From assembly GCF_038150125.1 (NCBI RefSeq), contig NZ_JBBVMF010000016.1, positions 62,001-126,000 on the forward strand: a stretch of 64,000 bases of DNA, given 5' to 3'. The notes beneath the pieces are model-generated. The model was not told the DNA's origin. It saw only the letters and a program-made list of their open reading frames with translations, and did not search any database. This DNA comes from SW132 sp038150125 (GTDB taxonomy: Bacteria; Bacteroidota; Rhodothermia; Balneolales; Balneolaceae). Below are positions 1 through 7,992 of the stretch, piece after piece. Every line of letters begins with the position of its first letter. Position 1 is the first letter of the stretch. A program made the position numbers and the translations under genes.

Positions 1-705
1 AACCTCCTGTTTTATAAAATCCCATGACTTGCCAACCGTGGAGGAGTATTGGTCACGGGCGTCCATATCGGCTTCAAATTCAAATACATTTTGCCCATAA
101 TGCAGTGTTAATATGGGGTCGTCAAAAGAGGGGGCTTTTACGGTGACTTTTCCGTCATCCGCAAACACAAGCTGCCCATTTACCTCTGCGCGGGTAAGCA
201 TGTAATCCCAGTCGGTACAGTAATACTGAACCATCTCCTTATGCGTGACGGCTGTTTGTTCTAATTCTGAATCAAGGCCGTAACCCTCCAGCAGATCTTC
301 GATGATCTCGCTATCGCTCACCTCTTCGAAATAGCGGTTTTTACGACCAATGGTCATTTTAACGCTCATATCACGCAGTTCAACCCGAAGTTTAGAGGGT
401 TGATCTGTCTTCGCTTCAATGCCGTGTTTAATCAAAATGCCTTTGAAAATGGTATCCTCAACGGACCGGTATCCCGCCTTAATTTCAATCTCGTTACCGG
501 GGGTGAATAACTCACCGGCACTCAGTGTGAAATCTTCGTTAGCGAGGCTTCCATCAAATAGTTCAATGGTTGCTTTTGGGATACTGTTCACACTTTTGGT
601 AATGAATATTGAGGAAAGACCTATTTCATCGGGGAGTTCTTCGCCGTTAGAAAAGATCCGGAAGGTTGCCAGGTTTGTATTGGCTTGTGTGGGTATTACA
701 GGCAC
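1..705 (-). CDS. VgrG-like spike protein of an eCIS (partial, C-terminus beyond the window)
   Basis: From a GTG at 705 the minus strand stays open for 235 codons to base 1, so the C-terminus is missing. An in-frame TAA lies two codons before this GTG, and GTG is the only conventional start near it. The protein reads as the N-terminal part of VgrG/phage gpD-type spikes (Pvc8/Afp8 role). It has a beta-rich opening, a segment with PGNEIEIKAGY near residue 70, and a later YYCTDWDYMLTRAEVNG stretch typical of the gp27-like domain. It starts 11 bp after the LysM adaptor gene, the order expected in eCIS operons. It should form the trimeric hub and needle under the tube. Family assignment is firm; the exact start is less so. 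Confidence 0.82.
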   Translation of the reverse strand, partial: MPVIPTQANTNLATFRIFSNGEELPDEIGLSSIFITKSVNSIPKATIELFDGSLANEDFTLSAGELFTPGNEIEIKAGYRSVEDTIFKGILIKHGIEAKTDQPSKLRVELRDMSVKMTIGRKNRYFEEVSDSEIIEDLLEGYGLDSELEQTAVTHKEMVQYYCTDWDYMLTRAEVNGQLVFADDGKVTVKAPSFDDPILTLHYGQNVFEFEADMDARDQYSSTVGKSWDFIKQEV

Positions 706-716
706 AGTAGGTTAAT

Positions 717-1508
717 TTATTTTTGAACAGGTGGCAGAACGAGTTCCTGCCCTGCCTTTAGATTTCTGAAATTTTTCAAATTATTCGCTTTTGCAATTTC
801 GATGTAAAAAGATGGGTCACCGTATATTCGTTTAGCCAGCAAAGGCAGGGTATCTCCCTCTTTTACAATCCGTTTGTGGGTAAGATCAGCCGATTCTCGT
901 CCCGCCAGGGCCGCCTGCTCTCTTCGGGAGAGAGACTGTACAAAGTTAGAACTAACCGTGGCGCGGATAGGAAGACCGGCAGAATTAAAGAGCTTGTAGC
1001 TGATAGTTGTATCCTGAACCACCCCCCGAAACTGGTAGGCCCCCCAGTTGATCTGAAGGTAGTTTGGTGTATGGGTGGATGACTGGATATTTTGTGTGAT
1101 TTCCAGGTAGCGGGTTATCGCACGGTCCACATGTTTATCTTCCTGGATTATCTCAATAGCACTTTCACGCTCGTTGCTGATCAGGTCGCGGTTGATGCTA
1201 TTATCGCCAAGATAGTCCAGGTCGAGGTCGCCAGACATATCGTTGCCGGGAGGAGATGCGCCGGTCGCATCAAACAGGAACTCAAAAGAGACGCTGTCCG
1301 ATTTGTTGGCGCGAAACTGCAGCTGTCGCGCATCAGGATCCACACCTTCCTCGGGGAGCCAGTCTGAGGTTACCTTGTAGCTGAATGATGTGGGATTATA
1401 CATCACCACGTAGGTGGCTGTTGTCGCTGAATACTCATCATCCTCAAAAGCAGTAATCTTTAGTTTCTCGAGGCCGCCCAGCGGCGAAAAGATATCTTTT
1501 AAGCCCAT
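717..1508 (-). CDS. LysM-domain tube/baseplate adaptor protein (Pvc7/Afp7-like)
   Basis: The protein has 263 residues. The first ~200 form a beta-rich phage tail-tube-like region, for example MYNPTSFSYKVTSDW near residue 36. Residues ~213-263 form a LysM module (VKEGDTLPLLAKRIYGDPSF ... AGQELVLP). In eCIS and T4-like tails, LysM proteins of this size (gp53/Pvc7 type) join the tube to the spike and baseplate. The gene lies between the small DUF5908 gene (7 bp away) and the VgrG-like gene, matching Pvc6-Pvc7-Pvc8 order. It has no signal peptide, so assembly would be cytoplasmic. The assignment rests on LysM position and synteny. Confidence 0.85.
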   Translation of the reverse strand: MGLKDIFSPLGGLEKLKITAFEDDEYSATTATYVVMYNPTSFSYKVTSDWLPEEGVDPDARQLQFRANKSDSVSFEFLFDATGASPPGNDMSGDLDLDYLGDNSINRDLISNERESAIEIIQEDKHVDRAITRYLEITQNIQSSTHTPNYLQINWGAYQFRGVVQDTTISYKLFNSAGLPIRATVSSNFVQSLSRREQAALAGRESADLTHKRIVKEGDTLPLLAKRIYGDPSFYIEIAKANNLKNFRNLKAGQELVLPPVQK

Positions 1509-1515
1509 ACGTTTA

Positions 1516-1677
1516 CTACCGCTCGTTTCGGTTTCTAATTAGTTTCAGCACTTCTTCCAGACCGGCTTCCACATTTTTGCGGGAAGCCTCTTTATCACTT
1601 GTCATTTTTCCCGATGTCGGTTTGTCCTTGTTGTTCACAACGGCTTTTATCACAAGTTCCCGAACTTCAATTGGCAT
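1516..1677 (-). CDS. Small DUF5908-like eCIS protein (Pvc6-like)
   Basis: This is a 53-residue protein starting MPIEVRELVIKAVVN, which is the hallmark opening of the short DUF5908 proteins found between tube and LysM genes in eCIS clusters. A longer frame runs upstream into the tube gene. I chose the ATG at 1677 because it gives the conserved MP(I/V)E(V/I)RELVI start and follows the tube stop codon by 16 bp. The C-terminal half is charged (KEASRKNVEAGLEEVLKLI) and probably helical. The family has no well-established biochemical role; its fixed place suggests a tube/baseplate accessory function, which is inference. Confidence 0.75.
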   Translation of the reverse strand: MPIEVRELVIKAVVNNKDKPTSGKMTSDKEASRKNVEAGLEEVLKLIRNRNER

Positions 1678-1693
1678 ATTGGCTGATTTAAGG

Positions 1694-2161
1694 TTACGAT
1701 ATGGAAACAGGATTGATTCGCCGATAGTACTGGTAGGCAAACTCAATGCTCTCAATCATGATCTTGTTTTCTTCGGCGTGAAGTCCGTCAACCGACCATT
1801 TTACAGGCCAGGCGTTGATGAAATTCCACGCCTGTAGTGGGTCATGGTCATTATTCAGCAAAACAACGCTGATGTCGTTTGCTTCAAATGTGAATCCCTC
1901 CACGGCTCCTCTAAACCACTGTACAAGCTGAGAGTCGATCAGGATGCCCCGTTTCATTATTAAGTTAGGGTAGCTTACCGGCTGCGGGAGCCTGTGCGCG
2001 AACCGGTTTTCGCCGCCTTCCTGGTACTCCTCCACACCGATATCCACGTTGATTCCGGATACTTCCTGGAACCCCACATCAGGAATGCCAGGGTATATGT
2101 TCTGAAGTCCTTCAAACCTGACCAAAAAATGAAAACCGGTGGGCGGATGAAACTGAGCCAT
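1694..2161 (-). CDS. eCIS inner tube protein, second paralogue (T4 gp19-like)
   Basis: The protein has 155 residues and belongs to the phage tail tube (gp19) family. It opens MAQFHPPTGFHFLVRFEGL and contains VGFQEVSGINVDIGVEEY, then the LIMKRGI segment and the usual Trp-Phe pair (LVQWFRGAVEG). Related proteins stack as hexameric rings inside the contractile sheath. It follows the other tube gene by 13 bp on the same strand. It is clearly diverged from that gene, as Pvc1 and Pvc5 are in photorhabdus virulence cassettes. Its place next to the LysM gene suggests the baseplate-proximal tube protein (Pvc5 role), by inference from gene order. Confidence 0.88.
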   Translation of the reverse strand: MAQFHPPTGFHFLVRFEGLQNIYPGIPDVGFQEVSGINVDIGVEEYQEGGENRFAHRLPQPVSYPNLIMKRGILIDSQLVQWFRGAVEGFTFEANDISVVLLNNDHDPLQAWNFINAWPVKWSVDGLHAEENKIMIESIEFAYQYYRRINPVSIS

Positions 2162-2174
2162 GGTGAACCTTTGT

Positions 2175-2609
2175 TTACGGAGTTTCTATCACAAGACCTT
2201 CGTGGCAGAGTTCAATCGACTCAACAGCCACTTCGTTTCCGGTGGAGTTGAGCGAGGGTCCCTCAACTTTGCAGGGCCAGGCCTCCCGAACTTTCCATAC
2301 CATCACCGGCTCATGCTCTTCATTCAGCAGGCTGATGGTAATGTCACGACGCTCAATGTTGTTCATTTTTACCGTGTTCAGCCACTGGAAAAACTCATTA
2401 TCTGATCTGAACACACCCCGCTTCAGGGTGATATTGGAGTACTGCGGAATGCCGGGCATCTTGCTCACCTGGTAATCAAGCGAACTGCCCTCCCTGTAGT
2501 CGATGGTTTGTAGTTCTACGTTCAGCCCGGTGACTTCGGTGAACCCGATACGGGTCATGCCGGACTCAACCTGGTAGTGAAATGCGGATACTGGATAATT
2601 AACAGCCAT
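2175..2609 (-). CDS. eCIS inner tube protein, first paralogue (T4 gp19-like)
   Basis: The protein has 144 residues, the usual length for Hcp/gp19-like tube proteins. Diagnostic pieces are MAVNYPVSAFHYQVESG, then GFTEVTGLNVELQTIDYREG, ITLKRGVFRSDNEFFQWLN, and a C-terminal GNEVAVESIELCHEG. These match the 'tail protein' family of eCIS clusters. It lies directly downstream of the two sheath genes. Being nearest the sheath genes, it is the better candidate for the main tube protein (Pvc1 role), but abundance cannot be read from sequence. Nothing looks truncated. Confidence 0.9.
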   Translation of the reverse strand: MAVNYPVSAFHYQVESGMTRIGFTEVTGLNVELQTIDYREGSSLDYQVSKMPGIPQYSNITLKRGVFRSDNEFFQWLNTVKMNNIERRDITISLLNEEHEPVMVWKVREAWPCKVEGPSLNSTGNEVAVESIELCHEGLVIETP

Positions 2610-2681
2610 AATCGTTCAGGTTTGGTTTGTTGGTTTAATCGTATTTGGATAATAGAATATGTGTATTGCTATCTCGAAATA

Positions 2682-4145
2682 TTAGGACTCCTGCAGTTTG
2701 TGAGAGAATTTCAGGATGATAAACTCGGCGGGCCGCACGGCAGCAAGCCCGATTTCTACATTCATTCGTCCTTCAAGGATGTCGATCGCGTTCATCGTTT
2801 GCCCCAGGCCCACGCGTACAAAGAACGCCTCTTCGGGCTTGGCCCCAGCCAGGGCGCCATCTCTCCAAAGCTTGGATAGGAAGTTCTCGATCATCGATTT
2901 TACACGCAGCCAGGTGTTGGCGGTGTTCGGTTCGAAAACCACAAATTCCGTAGCTTTTTTCACTGATTCTTCCACAAAAATATAGAGTCGTCTTACGGGG
3001 ATGTAGCGCCACTCATTGTCGTTGCCGGCCAGTGTTCGGGCACCCCATACAAGCGTTCCCTTGCCTGTAAACGTCCGGATGGCGTTGATCGATTTTCCGG
3101 AACCGGCGTCCACATTCAGGGTTTCCTGCTGGGCATGCGATACTTTCAGGGTAGGGCCAACAACCGAGCGGACATCCACATTGGCCGGGGCCTTCCAGAC
3201 ACCGCGCTGGCGGTCAACCCTTGCATAAATTCCAGCGATCGCGGCCGAGGGCGCCAGGTCCACCCGTAATTTGGAAAGTTCGGCGGTGATGGAGCGATAT
3301 AAGCTTGGATCATTCTCTGAAATATCGAAAAGATTTTCATTTCCATTTGTTGGGATAGGGGGATTCGGAGTGCCGGTTCCCTCGTACACATATACCCTCT
3401 CTATTTCCAGGGATTCATCCTCTGAATCATGATAGCCATAGCTGAGGCTGGTTTTTAGGTAGGGATAGTACACTGCGCCATATTTAAGGTTCCCCTTTCC
3501 AATTCCGTCATTCCTGAAAGTGCCGGCATCGGCAATGGGATCATCCGTTACCTCTTTTACATCCATAATTACAAAGCGGTCGCGCAGAGTACGGCACTGG
3601 GTAAGGGCGGCTTCGTACACATCTTTATAGTCGGCAATTCCCAGCTGGTCGGGAAAAACGATCAGAGTGGGTTCATCGTATTTTGCCAGTCTTGTAAGTC
3701 CGCCGATCAGGCTTGTGGGTGTGGTGTCATTACCGGGATCAACAGCGTTGTCATAATCGTTTACCGATACTACATAGCAAGGCCCGCCTCCATTGTTGAA
3801 GAACATCTGCAGGGCGTAGTACATTTTATAATTGCTGATGGTGCCAGGCAGTTTCGCTTCAATTTTCCGGTCAATCATTTCTGCCTCTTCACCGTCTGTT
3901 CCGGTGTAGGTATCCGTTACGGTCACTTCGAGCTCTTCGGGATTTGGCCCGCCGAAAATTTCAATATAATCAAGCATGGAGGTAATGCGGGTGGGTTCTC
4001 CGCGAAGCTCTTCCGGATCATTCCTTTTGCCTGCCTTGTCCGTGTGACCAATAAATGCGGGAATTGCAGTAGCCACTGCAGCTACAGAAGCGGGCAGTGT
4101 GGAGATCTCTTCAATGTAAACGCCGGGTGTTTTATAGTCTGGCAT
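2682..4145 (-). CDS. eCIS contractile sheath protein, short paralogue
   Basis: This 487-residue phage tail sheath family protein opens with MPDYKTPGVYIEEISTLPAS, the canonical sheath start. Its C-terminal domain carries GVWKAPANVDV, TLVWGARTLAGNDNEWRYI, KSMIENFLSKLWRDGALAGA and AEFIILKFSHKLQES. The first ~30 residues and the last ~190 are almost the same as in the upstream sheath gene, while the middle differs. Sheath subunits contract around the tube to drive injection. The gene is 116 bp downstream of its paralogue and 72 bp upstream of the tube gene. The TAA stop is intact. Confidence 0.95.
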   Translation of the reverse strand: MPDYKTPGVYIEEISTLPASVAAVATAIPAFIGHTDKAGKRNDPEELRGEPTRITSMLDYIEIFGGPNPEELEVTVTDTYTGTDGEEAEMIDRKIEAKLPGTISNYKMYYALQMFFNNGGGPCYVVSVNDYDNAVDPGNDTTPTSLIGGLTRLAKYDEPTLIVFPDQLGIADYKDVYEAALTQCRTLRDRFVIMDVKEVTDDPIADAGTFRNDGIGKGNLKYGAVYYPYLKTSLSYGYHDSEDESLEIERVYVYEGTGTPNPPIPTNGNENLFDISENDPSLYRSITAELSKLRVDLAPSAAIAGIYARVDRQRGVWKAPANVDVRSVVGPTLKVSHAQQETLNVDAGSGKSINAIRTFTGKGTLVWGARTLAGNDNEWRYIPVRRLYIFVEESVKKATEFVVFEPNTANTWLRVKSMIENFLSKLWRDGALAGAKPEEAFFVRVGLGQTMNAIDILEGRMNVEIGLAAVRPAEFIILKFSHKLQES

Positions 4146-4261
4146 AGTAGTGGGATTTGTTGTTATTACCTTAGTTTGATTTAAAATTGATTCTCATAAA
4201 GTCCACTTTTCTGGTGTGATGGAAAGGGGCATACTCCTGAATTATTCTAGATAGTTGTCCA

Positions 4262-6028
4262 TCACGATTCCTGCAGTTTGTGAGAGAATTTCAGGATGAT
4301 AAATTCAGCCGGACGCACTGCTGCAAGGCCAACTTCAATAATCATTCGCCCCTCCAGAATGTCGAGTGGCGTCATCGTTTGCCCGAGGCCTACTTTCACG
4401 AAAAAGGCCTCATCCGGTGTGGCACCGGCCAGGGCGCCATCTCTCCAGAGTTTCGCCAGGAAATTCTCTATCATCGATTTTACTCGCAGCCACGTTTTGG
4501 CATCGTTGGGCTCAAACACAACAAACTCCGTGGCTTTCTCGATAGACTCTTCAACGAATATGAACAGCCGTCTCACGGGAATATAGCGCCACTCGTTGTC
4601 GTTGCCGGCCAGCGTTCGGGCTCCCCAAACCATAGTCCCTTTACCGGCGAACTGACGGATAGCGTTAATCGATTTTCCAGTGGTTGCATCCACATTCAGC
4701 CCCTCCTGGTCCTGGCTGCTGATGGGAAGGCCGGGCTCACGCACACGGTTTACACTTACATTTGCAGGAGCTTTCCAAACACCGCGCTGACGGTCTACAC
4801 GGGCGTATATGCCTGCCATAGCTCCGGATGGGTAGAGTTCAACAGACCTGTCAAGCCGATTTTTAATCCTGTTGTAGAGGGTTTTGTCAGGATCTATAAT
4901 CTCAAATGTGCCGTTACCGGATACACTGGCTTCCCCGCCTCCGTTATCGGTGTATGTGAGAACAATGCCTGCCCCCGCTGTACCTTCAGCTGTAGCCGTG
5001 AGGGTGATAATTTCGGCGGATCGCTCAGCCGTGTAGTTCTCATTGCCGGCTTCACGAATGGCTTCCAGAAGGCTGGCTGCCGTTGTAGCCGGGCCAGATC
5101 CTCGCACAAAACCGTGATCACCTGTAACCGGATCATCCCCTTCTGAGGCCACCGCTTCAAATGTTTCGCCATCAATGTCAAATACATCGCCTACAACATC
5201 ATTGCCGGAAAATGAAATCTGCCCAACTGCGTAATTGTCCCCTTCTCCAATCACCTTCAGCGAACTTAAATGATAGGGCCCCTCACCGGCGGTTGGCCGA
5301 TTGTCGGTAATCAGCACAGAAGCATCGTTGTAATATCGATTCAGGCTGGTTTTAAGCGAGGGATAATAGGATGCTCCATACTTCAGATTGCTTGTACCCA
5401 CCTCATCACGGAAAGCTGCAGCATCTTGAACTACCGTATTGGTGTCGGGGTTAGCCAGCGCATCCATAATGGCAAAACGGTCCTGCAGCTTGTTGCACTG
5501 AGCCAGCAGTTGATTATGAATGGTTGTTCGGTCGGTTGAATCTAAGTGAACAGCCTCCGGAACGACCAGCAGCGTAGGCTCATCTTCCTGTTCCAGCGCG
5601 GTAATACCTGCTTCCAGATCTCCCACGCTTATGTCGGATGATGAAGCAGGGGCATCTACGTACGTTCCCACGGAAACCACATGACAGGGGCCACCGCCAT
5701 TCGCATAAAACATTTGTAGCTGGTAGTAAAGCAGGTAGGGCGACACTCCCGATGGCTCCGGAATGGAAATATCCGTGATATCGGGATCATCAGGATTGGG
5801 GGAAAGTGTGATCGCATACTGCTCATCAAACGGCATACCAAATATTTCCTGGTATTCCAGCATGGAAGTGATACGGACGGGAGTGGCATCGAGGATGGTT
5901 TCCCCATTCCGCTCTTTTTTTTGTGTGTAGCCTACAAACGCAGGGATAGCGGTAGCAACAGCTGCAACGGAAGCCGGCAGGGTTGAGATCTCTTCAATGT
6001 AGACACCGGGTGTTTTATAATCGGGCAT
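4262..6028 (-). CDS. eCIS contractile sheath protein, long paralogue with an inserted domain
   Basis: This 588-residue phage tail sheath family protein shares its N-terminus and C-terminal contractile core with the 487-residue neighbour. It is ~100 residues longer because of a block at roughly residues 245-370. That block (including DVFDIDGETFEAVASEG, TTAASLLEAIREAG and AGAGIVLTYTDNGG) resembles a small beta domain also found inserted in phage tail structural proteins. The insertion lies between the 'LKYGASYYPSLKTSLNRYY' region and the 'RIKNRLDRSVELYPSGAMAG' region, where sheath proteins usually carry exposed extra domains. Two sheath types suggest a heterotypic sheath or alternative particles. 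The sheath call is firm; the role of the insertion is inferred. Confidence 0.95.
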   Translation of the reverse strand: MPDYKTPGVYIEEISTLPASVAAVATAIPAFVGYTQKKERNGETILDATPVRITSMLEYQEIFGMPFDEQYAITLSPNPDDPDITDISIPEPSGVSPYLLYYQLQMFYANGGGPCHVVSVGTYVDAPASSSDISVGDLEAGITALEQEDEPTLLVVPEAVHLDSTDRTTIHNQLLAQCNKLQDRFAIMDALANPDTNTVVQDAAAFRDEVGTSNLKYGASYYPSLKTSLNRYYNDASVLITDNRPTAGEGPYHLSSLKVIGEGDNYAVGQISFSGNDVVGDVFDIDGETFEAVASEGDDPVTGDHGFVRGSGPATTAASLLEAIREAGNENYTAERSAEIITLTATAEGTAGAGIVLTYTDNGGGEASVSGNGTFEIIDPDKTLYNRIKNRLDRSVELYPSGAMAGIYARVDRQRGVWKAPANVSVNRVREPGLPISSQDQEGLNVDATTGKSINAIRQFAGKGTMVWGARTLAGNDNEWRYIPVRRLFIFVEESIEKATEFVVFEPNDAKTWLRVKSMIENFLAKLWRDGALAGATPDEAFFVKVGLGQTMTPLDILEGRMIIEVGLAAVRPAEFIILKFSHKLQES

Positions 6029-6046
6029 AGGTACAGGAGTTAAAAG

Positions 6047-7177
6047 TTAAATGAAAACAAAAACTTCGCTTTCTAATTGGCCATTCTGTTTTTTCACAAC
6101 ACCGGAATGCGATGGATTTGGCAGGTGCTTGACCAGAACTGTGCCTCCGGGGTTTCTCAAAAGCTGCAAGTTAGACTTGGGTTGATCTTTAAACGGAATG
6201 GGCACATTTGATTTGAATACAACTGTTTCGAAGCCGTTGATTTTAATATCGGTGTGTGGCTCGTCTCCCTCGCGGTTAAAGGCAACAGCCGGGTAATTTG
6301 CAGAGCCGGGATCACTGATCTCTAAATCGTGGTCATCAAATATGACGTATCCGTTTTTGTTGACTACATAGTAGGTCCAGACAGTCTCTTTGCGAGAAAA
6401 GACAAGTTCGGACTCCTCGGTTTCTCCATAGAGATGATTCGGGCTATTTTTATATTTGATGTCAACAATTCCCAGGAGTTTTTGTGACGCCAGATCGTCA
6501 TCGATGTAAAATCGATCTTCTTTCAGCGTGCTATCATCATCGGTATTGCGAATGGTAAAGGTGTAGAGCCCGGGCGGTCGCTGGCGTAAATCTATTTGCT
6601 GCCTGAAGACATCGTCATCACCTTTTGTGATGGGAAGCGGATCCGGCAAAGAAGAACCGTCAGTTTTTTGTCCTGCAGGAACGGTTGTAGTGCCGTCCGG
6701 GCTGGTTATTCGAAGCAAAATCTCGTTCGGTGGTGGGTCCAGACTGATACTATGCGTAAAAAGGCTATTTTTAATATCGTCAATTAGCGAATGCACCAGC
6801 TCTTCAGGATTATCGGCATCACCGGTTGCATCATCGGGATCATTGATAAAGTGAAGCACACTGGTTGATGAAAACCTGTCATCGGCAGAGACATCGAGCT
6901 GGGTAATGTTTTGAAACTCAGCACGGTTGTCGGCCATCAGCACAAATGTAAACTGCTGATCGGGCGGCAAGGTAACCACCGGTGTGATCTCATCGGCTTC
7001 GGCCCTGTATAAAATGACAATACCGTTTGGTATAGATTTGAAAAGCATGTTTGCCCCGCTGAGCAGACGTAGCGTTCGGCGTGTTGGCCGAAGGTAAAGA
7101 CCCCGGGCGCGTTTATCATCGTAATACGAGTGACTCATCCTCAGATTAAACAGCCTTGTATAGTTGATGCTAACCAT
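6047..7177 (-). CDS. Uncharacterised eCIS structural protein, possibly cap-related
   Basis: The protein has 376 residues from the ATG at 7177, which opens MVSINYTRLFNLRMSHSYYD. A longer frame starts at 7204. I prefer 7177 because it overlaps the preceding stop by only 8 bp. There is no signal peptide or membrane segment. The sequence is mostly beta-rich and acidic in the middle, and it ends in a long tail with few helices. I do not recognise a named domain. It sits between a Pvc16-like cap/terminator gene and the sheath genes, a slot where several eCIS clusters carry extra cap or cap-adaptor proteins. A cap role is therefore a reasonable guess from position only. Confidence 0.6.
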   Translation of the reverse strand: MVSINYTRLFNLRMSHSYYDDKRARGLYLRPTRRTLRLLSGANMLFKSIPNGIVILYRAEADEITPVVTLPPDQQFTFVLMADNRAEFQNITQLDVSADDRFSSTSVLHFINDPDDATGDADNPEELVHSLIDDIKNSLFTHSISLDPPPNEILLRITSPDGTTTVPAGQKTDGSSLPDPLPITKGDDDVFRQQIDLRQRPPGLYTFTIRNTDDDSTLKEDRFYIDDDLASQKLLGIVDIKYKNSPNHLYGETEESELVFSRKETVWTYYVVNKNGYVIFDDHDLEISDPGSANYPAVAFNREGDEPHTDIKINGFETVVFKSNVPIPFKDQPKSNLQLLRNPGGTVLVKHLPNPSHSGVVKKQNGQLESEVFVFI

Positions 7178-7784
7178 GATTAGCTCCGTGACTGTTAATT
7201 CCAATTTTCTCGATAGGCAGTGCCGTTGATTTTATCGATTTCTCCTGGAAGCGGATCAGCCGAACACGGTAAAGAACCGAGGGCAGGTATTTGGTTCCCA
7301 CCACACTCCAGAAGTTGTAGAGCTGCTCAAACGAATAGGAATAAAGCTCCACAACCAGTTTTCGAAGGTCCGGGTCTTCTTCACTCATTTCAGGTGAATT
7401 GTCAGGCGTAAAAACATTCTTTGATTGAAAAAATGAGATCACATACGAAAGCTGCTTCAGCCCCTCCACGTAATCGTCGGTTGTGTCATCATTCAGTGTG
7501 TCCTGAAAGTTAGCCGAGATAAGAATGAACAGGTTTAGCTTTATTTCCGGATTCATCTGTTCAGTTACCCCATTTTCATTCAGAACGGTGGTTTTCTGAT
7601 CTTTGAAATGCCGCTCTTCTTCAATATTGATCAGTGAAAGCCCAAGGGAACTGGGAGGAATGACGATGCCATTTTCTGTGGCAACACTTGTTAAAAAAAT
7701 CCGCTCGGTGTTAAGGTCGTCAGTCCGTAGCTTTAAATATTCGTTGATCTGCTGGGTAAGAAAAGATAGCGACGTGTGAATCAT
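7170..7784 (-). CDS. DUF4255/Pvc16-family protein, sheath/tube terminator (cap)
   Basis: The protein has 204 residues. It starts MIHTSLSFLTQQINEYLKLR and continues with IVIPPSSLGLSLINIEEER and LNLFILISANFQDT, then helical segments. This is the DUF4255 (Pvc16 N-terminal) pattern, in which the family caps the distal end of tube and sheath and sets tail length. It is the first gene of the structural operon, as cap genes often are in AlgoCIS-like clusters. Its end overlaps the next start by 8 bp, which suggests translational coupling. No signal peptide is present. The ATG at 7784 is kept because the family N-terminus begins there. Confidence 0.82.
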   Translation of the reverse strand: MIHTSLSFLTQQINEYLKLRTDDLNTERIFLTSVATENGIVIPPSSLGLSLINIEEERHFKDQKTTVLNENGVTEQMNPEIKLNLFILISANFQDTLNDDTTDDYVEGLKQLSYVISFFQSKNVFTPDNSPEMSEEDPDLRKLVVELYSYSFEQLYNFWSVVGTKYLPSVLYRVRLIRFQEKSIKSTALPIEKIGINSHGANHG

Positions 7785-7872
7785 GTAACTGTTCCCTCTG
7801 AGGCTTCAATATGTTATTGCAAGTGGATAACTCAATGATCTCTTTTCACTATATATAATAAATCACTGAGTC

Positions 7873-7909
7873 TCACTACCCATCTTTACTACCGAATATT
7901 ACTACCGAA
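7873..7909. promoter_or_regulatory. Three direct repeats at 13-bp spacing upstream of the eCIS structural operon
   Basis: Plus-strand copies are TTACTACCGAA at 7886-7896 and 7899-7909, plus a weaker TCACTACCCAT at 7873-7883. Start-to-start spacing is exactly 13 bp. They lie in the 208-bp gap between the membrane-protein stop and the Pvc16-like start, about 90-125 bp ahead of that start on the minus strand. Such arrays often bind a regulator or recruit polymerase. No regulator is identified here. Confidence 0.4.
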
Positions 7910-7992
7910 TTTTTTAAGCAGACTGGTCCCAATCAGATAGTAATCTTTGAGGTTTCAGGGGTGGAAATATAGGATGAGAAAAGGTTTTGTTG

